From an uncultured Anaerolineales bacterium (lineage in GTDB: Bacteria > Chloroflexota > Anaerolineae > Anaerolineales > Villigracilaceae): a DNA stretch of 33,511 nt. Under the pieces are notes generated by a model. That model did no database searches, had not been told where the DNA came from, and saw only the letters and a list, made by a program, of their open reading frames with translations. Location: assembly GCA_903829085.1 (NCBI GenBank), contig CAIKOL010000256.1, positions 1 through 33,511 of the forward strand. The letters are read 5' to 3'. The position numbers and the translations under genes were made by a program. Shown in pieces: positions 32,059 to 33,511 of the stretch. Numbering within the stretch: position 1 is the stretch's first letter; every line of letters starts with the position of its first letter.

Positions 32059-32943
32059 CTAACCCTCTAGCTTGTCAATTAATTCTTCCCATTCTTCGTC
32101 GGGCATCTCGACGGTATGTTCCTGAGCCGGAAAATTCCGGTTTTGAACATCAGCGATATATGAAGTAAAAGCTGTCTGCATTGCAGTGTGCAAGTCGGCA
32201 TATTGGCGGACGAATTTAGGCGTGAAGCGGTCAAAAAGACCCAGGATATCATGTGATACCAATACCTGGCCGTCACAGCCTGCGCCTGCCCCGATCCCGA
32301 TGGTGGGGATGGCAAGCCGCTTTGAGATCACCTCCGCCAGGCGCGCCGGCACGGATTCGAGCACCAGGCTGAAACAGCCAGCTTCTTCGAGCAGGAGCGC
32401 ATCTTCGAGCAGCCTCCCTGCGGCAATTGCGGTGCGCCCCTGCGGGCGGAACCCCCCCAGCAGGTTGACCGATTGGGGTGTCAGGCCAAGGTGCCCCATA
32501 ACAGGTATTCCAGCCCCAAGGATGGCGCGGATGGCATCCAGGCGTTCCCGCCCACCCTCTAATTTGACAGCCTCCATACCACCTTGCTGGAGGAATCGCC
32601 CGGCATTTTGGACTGCATCTTCCTTTGATACCTGGTAGGACATGAAAGGCATGTCCCCGATCAACAATGCCGTCCTGGCGCCGCGGGCCACAGCCCGGCA
32701 ATGATGCAGCATCTCCTCCATCGTAACGGGAAGTGTGTTTTCGTAGCCCAGAACCACCATGCCAAGCGAATCACCCACCAGAATGGCATCTATCCCGGCT
32801 TGATCAAGAGCCAGTGCGGTCGGATAGTCATAACCGGTCAAGACTGCGATCGGTTCACCACGTTCCTTCTTTTGTCGGAAAGTCAGCGTGGAAATTTTCT
32901 TCCGGGTGTTCAGTGGGTTGAAATTTGGGGGAAGTGTGGACAT
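32059..32943 (-). CDS. panB: 3-methyl-2-oxobutanoate hydroxymethyltransferase
   Basis: PanB transfers a hydroxymethyl group from methylene-tetrahydrofolate to 2-oxoisovalerate, giving ketopantoate, the substrate of PanE. Conserved segments: VLTGYDYPTALALDQAGID, VGDSLGMVVLGYENTLPVTM (metal-binding Asp), GDMPFMSY, VKLEGG, PVMGHLGLTPQSV and IGIGAGAGCDGQVLV. Length 294 is slightly long because of a 17-residue N-terminal and a Glu-rich C-terminal extension. AAGGAGG precedes the ATG strongly. Confidence 0.95.
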   Translation of the reverse strand: MSTLPPNFNPLNTRKKISTLTFRQKKERGEPIAVLTGYDYPTALALDQAGIDAILVGDSLGMVVLGYENTLPVTMEEMLHHCRAVARGARTALLIGDMPFMSYQVSKEDAVQNAGRFLQQGGMEAVKLEGGRERLDAIRAILGAGIPVMGHLGLTPQSVNLLGGFRPQGRTAIAAGRLLEDALLLEEAGCFSLVLESVPARLAEVISKRLAIPTIGIGAGAGCDGQVLVSHDILGLFDRFTPKFVRQYADLHTAMQTAFTSYIADVQNRNFPAQEHTVEMPDEEWEELIDKLEG

Positions 32944-33276
32944 GGTACCCTCCTTTCAGGTAGGGGCCGGGGTGGTAGGATTTGTTTGGATTGGAATTGC
33001 ATTTGCCATCGCGTTCCACTGCTGCTGTCTGGATAAGCGTGAGCTAAGGACTGGCTTATATTTCAGCCTTTCAAACAGCTCTGTGTAAATGATACACGTA
33101 GCACAACTATTATTCCACAAAAATAGTACTTCGGCAATCTTCCATCAAGTTTCATTATGTTCTATAATATCGATGGTATCTTTTCAATCGACGTGAGAGG
33201 GAGAGTTACTTTCTACTCCCCGGTCGATCGAGATGATGGATAATTGCACATAAACCGTTAATCACAGGAGGCTTCC
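32944..33276. other. 333-bp divergent intergenic region, panB / ytxH-like gene
   Basis: No gene is supported; the ORFs at 32701-33088 are shadows. It holds a GTGTA-N5-TACAC palindrome (33083-33097) of unknown meaning, a TATAAT (33163-33168) on the + strand with a poor -35, and a nested stem in the probable leader (33187-33228: ATCGAC/GTCGAT outside GGGAG/CTCCC). A clear panB promoter was not found. Confidence 0.45.
33163..33168 (+). promoter_or_regulatory. -10 element for the YtxH-like gene
   Basis: TATAAT about 110 bp before the ATG; the -35 position (TTCCAT) matches poorly, so this is a tentative promoter. Confidence 0.35.
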
Positions 33277-33492
33277 ATGCGACGGGCTGTTAGTTTCTTC
33301 ATCGGTTCATTAATCGGCGGGATCATTGGTGCGGTGCTGGCTCTACTCTTTGCTCCTTTACCGGGCACAGAACTGCGCGTTCAGATCAATGATCGCACCC
33401 AGGGATTGGCTGCGGATATTCGGCATGCGGCAATTTCAAAACGGATTGAACTGCAGGAGCGGTTGGAAACCTTGCGTTCTCCACGGGTATAA
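33277..33492 (+). CDS. YtxH-like small membrane protein
   Basis: 71 residues, complete within the window, with AGGAGG before the ATG. The N-terminal glycine-rich TM helix (FFIGSLIGGIIGAVLALLFAP) followed by PGTELRVQI and an amphipathic basic helix (ISKRIELQERLETL) is the YtxH pattern (GxxxGxxxALLFAPxxGxELR). These proteins are often stress-linked envelope proteins; molecular function is not established. A stem-loop lies in its leader. Confidence 0.8.
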   Translation: MRRAVSFFIGSLIGGIIGAVLALLFAPLPGTELRVQINDRTQGLAADIRHAAISKRIELQERLETLRSPRV

Positions 33493-33511
33493 GCCCCTGG
33501 GGAGCCTCAAC

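Overview
The window looks like chromosomal DNA of an anaerobic or facultative Chloroflexota bacterium, probably Anaerolineae-like. This is inferred from gene content and style, not from a marker gene: a System I cytochrome c maturation (ccm) operon with lineage-specific extra genes, a Cys-type CcmE, a ~480-residue tandem ThyX, many secreted proteins with Thr/Pro-rich linkers, and AGGAGG ribosome sites mixed with apparently leaderless starts. No rRNA, tRNA, CRISPR array, prophage or transposase gene was seen.

Region 1 (1-10.3 kb, mostly + strand): the tail of a TPR protein, a conserved three-helix membrane protein, a GH25-type lysozyme with an SH3 domain, a beta-propeller lipoprotein-like protein, a small membrane protein, an AMMECR1-domain protein, thyX (- strand), a large M6/immune-inhibitor-A-like metalloprotease, and a small cupin. 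Region 2 (10.4-15.8 kb, - strand): dihydrolipoamide dehydrogenase, a LarA-type racemase-family protein, a chagasin-like (I42) lipoprotein and a secreted transglycosylase-like protein. A 116-bp MITE with 14-bp terminal inverted repeats and 8-bp target duplications lies between lpdA and larA.

Region 3 (15.8-24.0 kb, - strand) is a continuous cytochrome c maturation operon, transcribed ccmE-ccmF-ccmH-ccmG-[zinc-ribbon protein]-[large membrane-anchored lipoprotein]-ccmA-ccmB-ccmC-ccmD. The 50-codon ccmD is missing from the supplied ORF track. Just upstream on the same strand is a NarL-type response regulator and a 7TM histidine kinase. Region 4 (26.3-30.1 kb, + strand) is divergent from the kinase. 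It holds a decayed cytochrome domain, a membrane-anchored nine-haem cytochrome and a six-haem lipoprotein cytochrome with a collagen-like tract. The intergenic regions beside the kinase and the six-haem gene share GTGA-N6-TCAC (CRP/FNR-type) and TTGGG-N8-CCCAA boxes, which suggests one redox-responsive regulon.

Region 5 (30.2-33.5 kb): a membrane-anchored zinc-ribbon protein, panE and panB (pantothenate synthesis) on the - strand, and a YtxH-like small protein on the + strand.

The most coherent biology is the 15.8-30.1 kb block. A two-component system sits between the haem-attachment machinery and the multihaem cytochromes that need it, with candidate cis elements linking regulator and cytochromes. 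All functions are predictions from sequence reading; no database search was possible.
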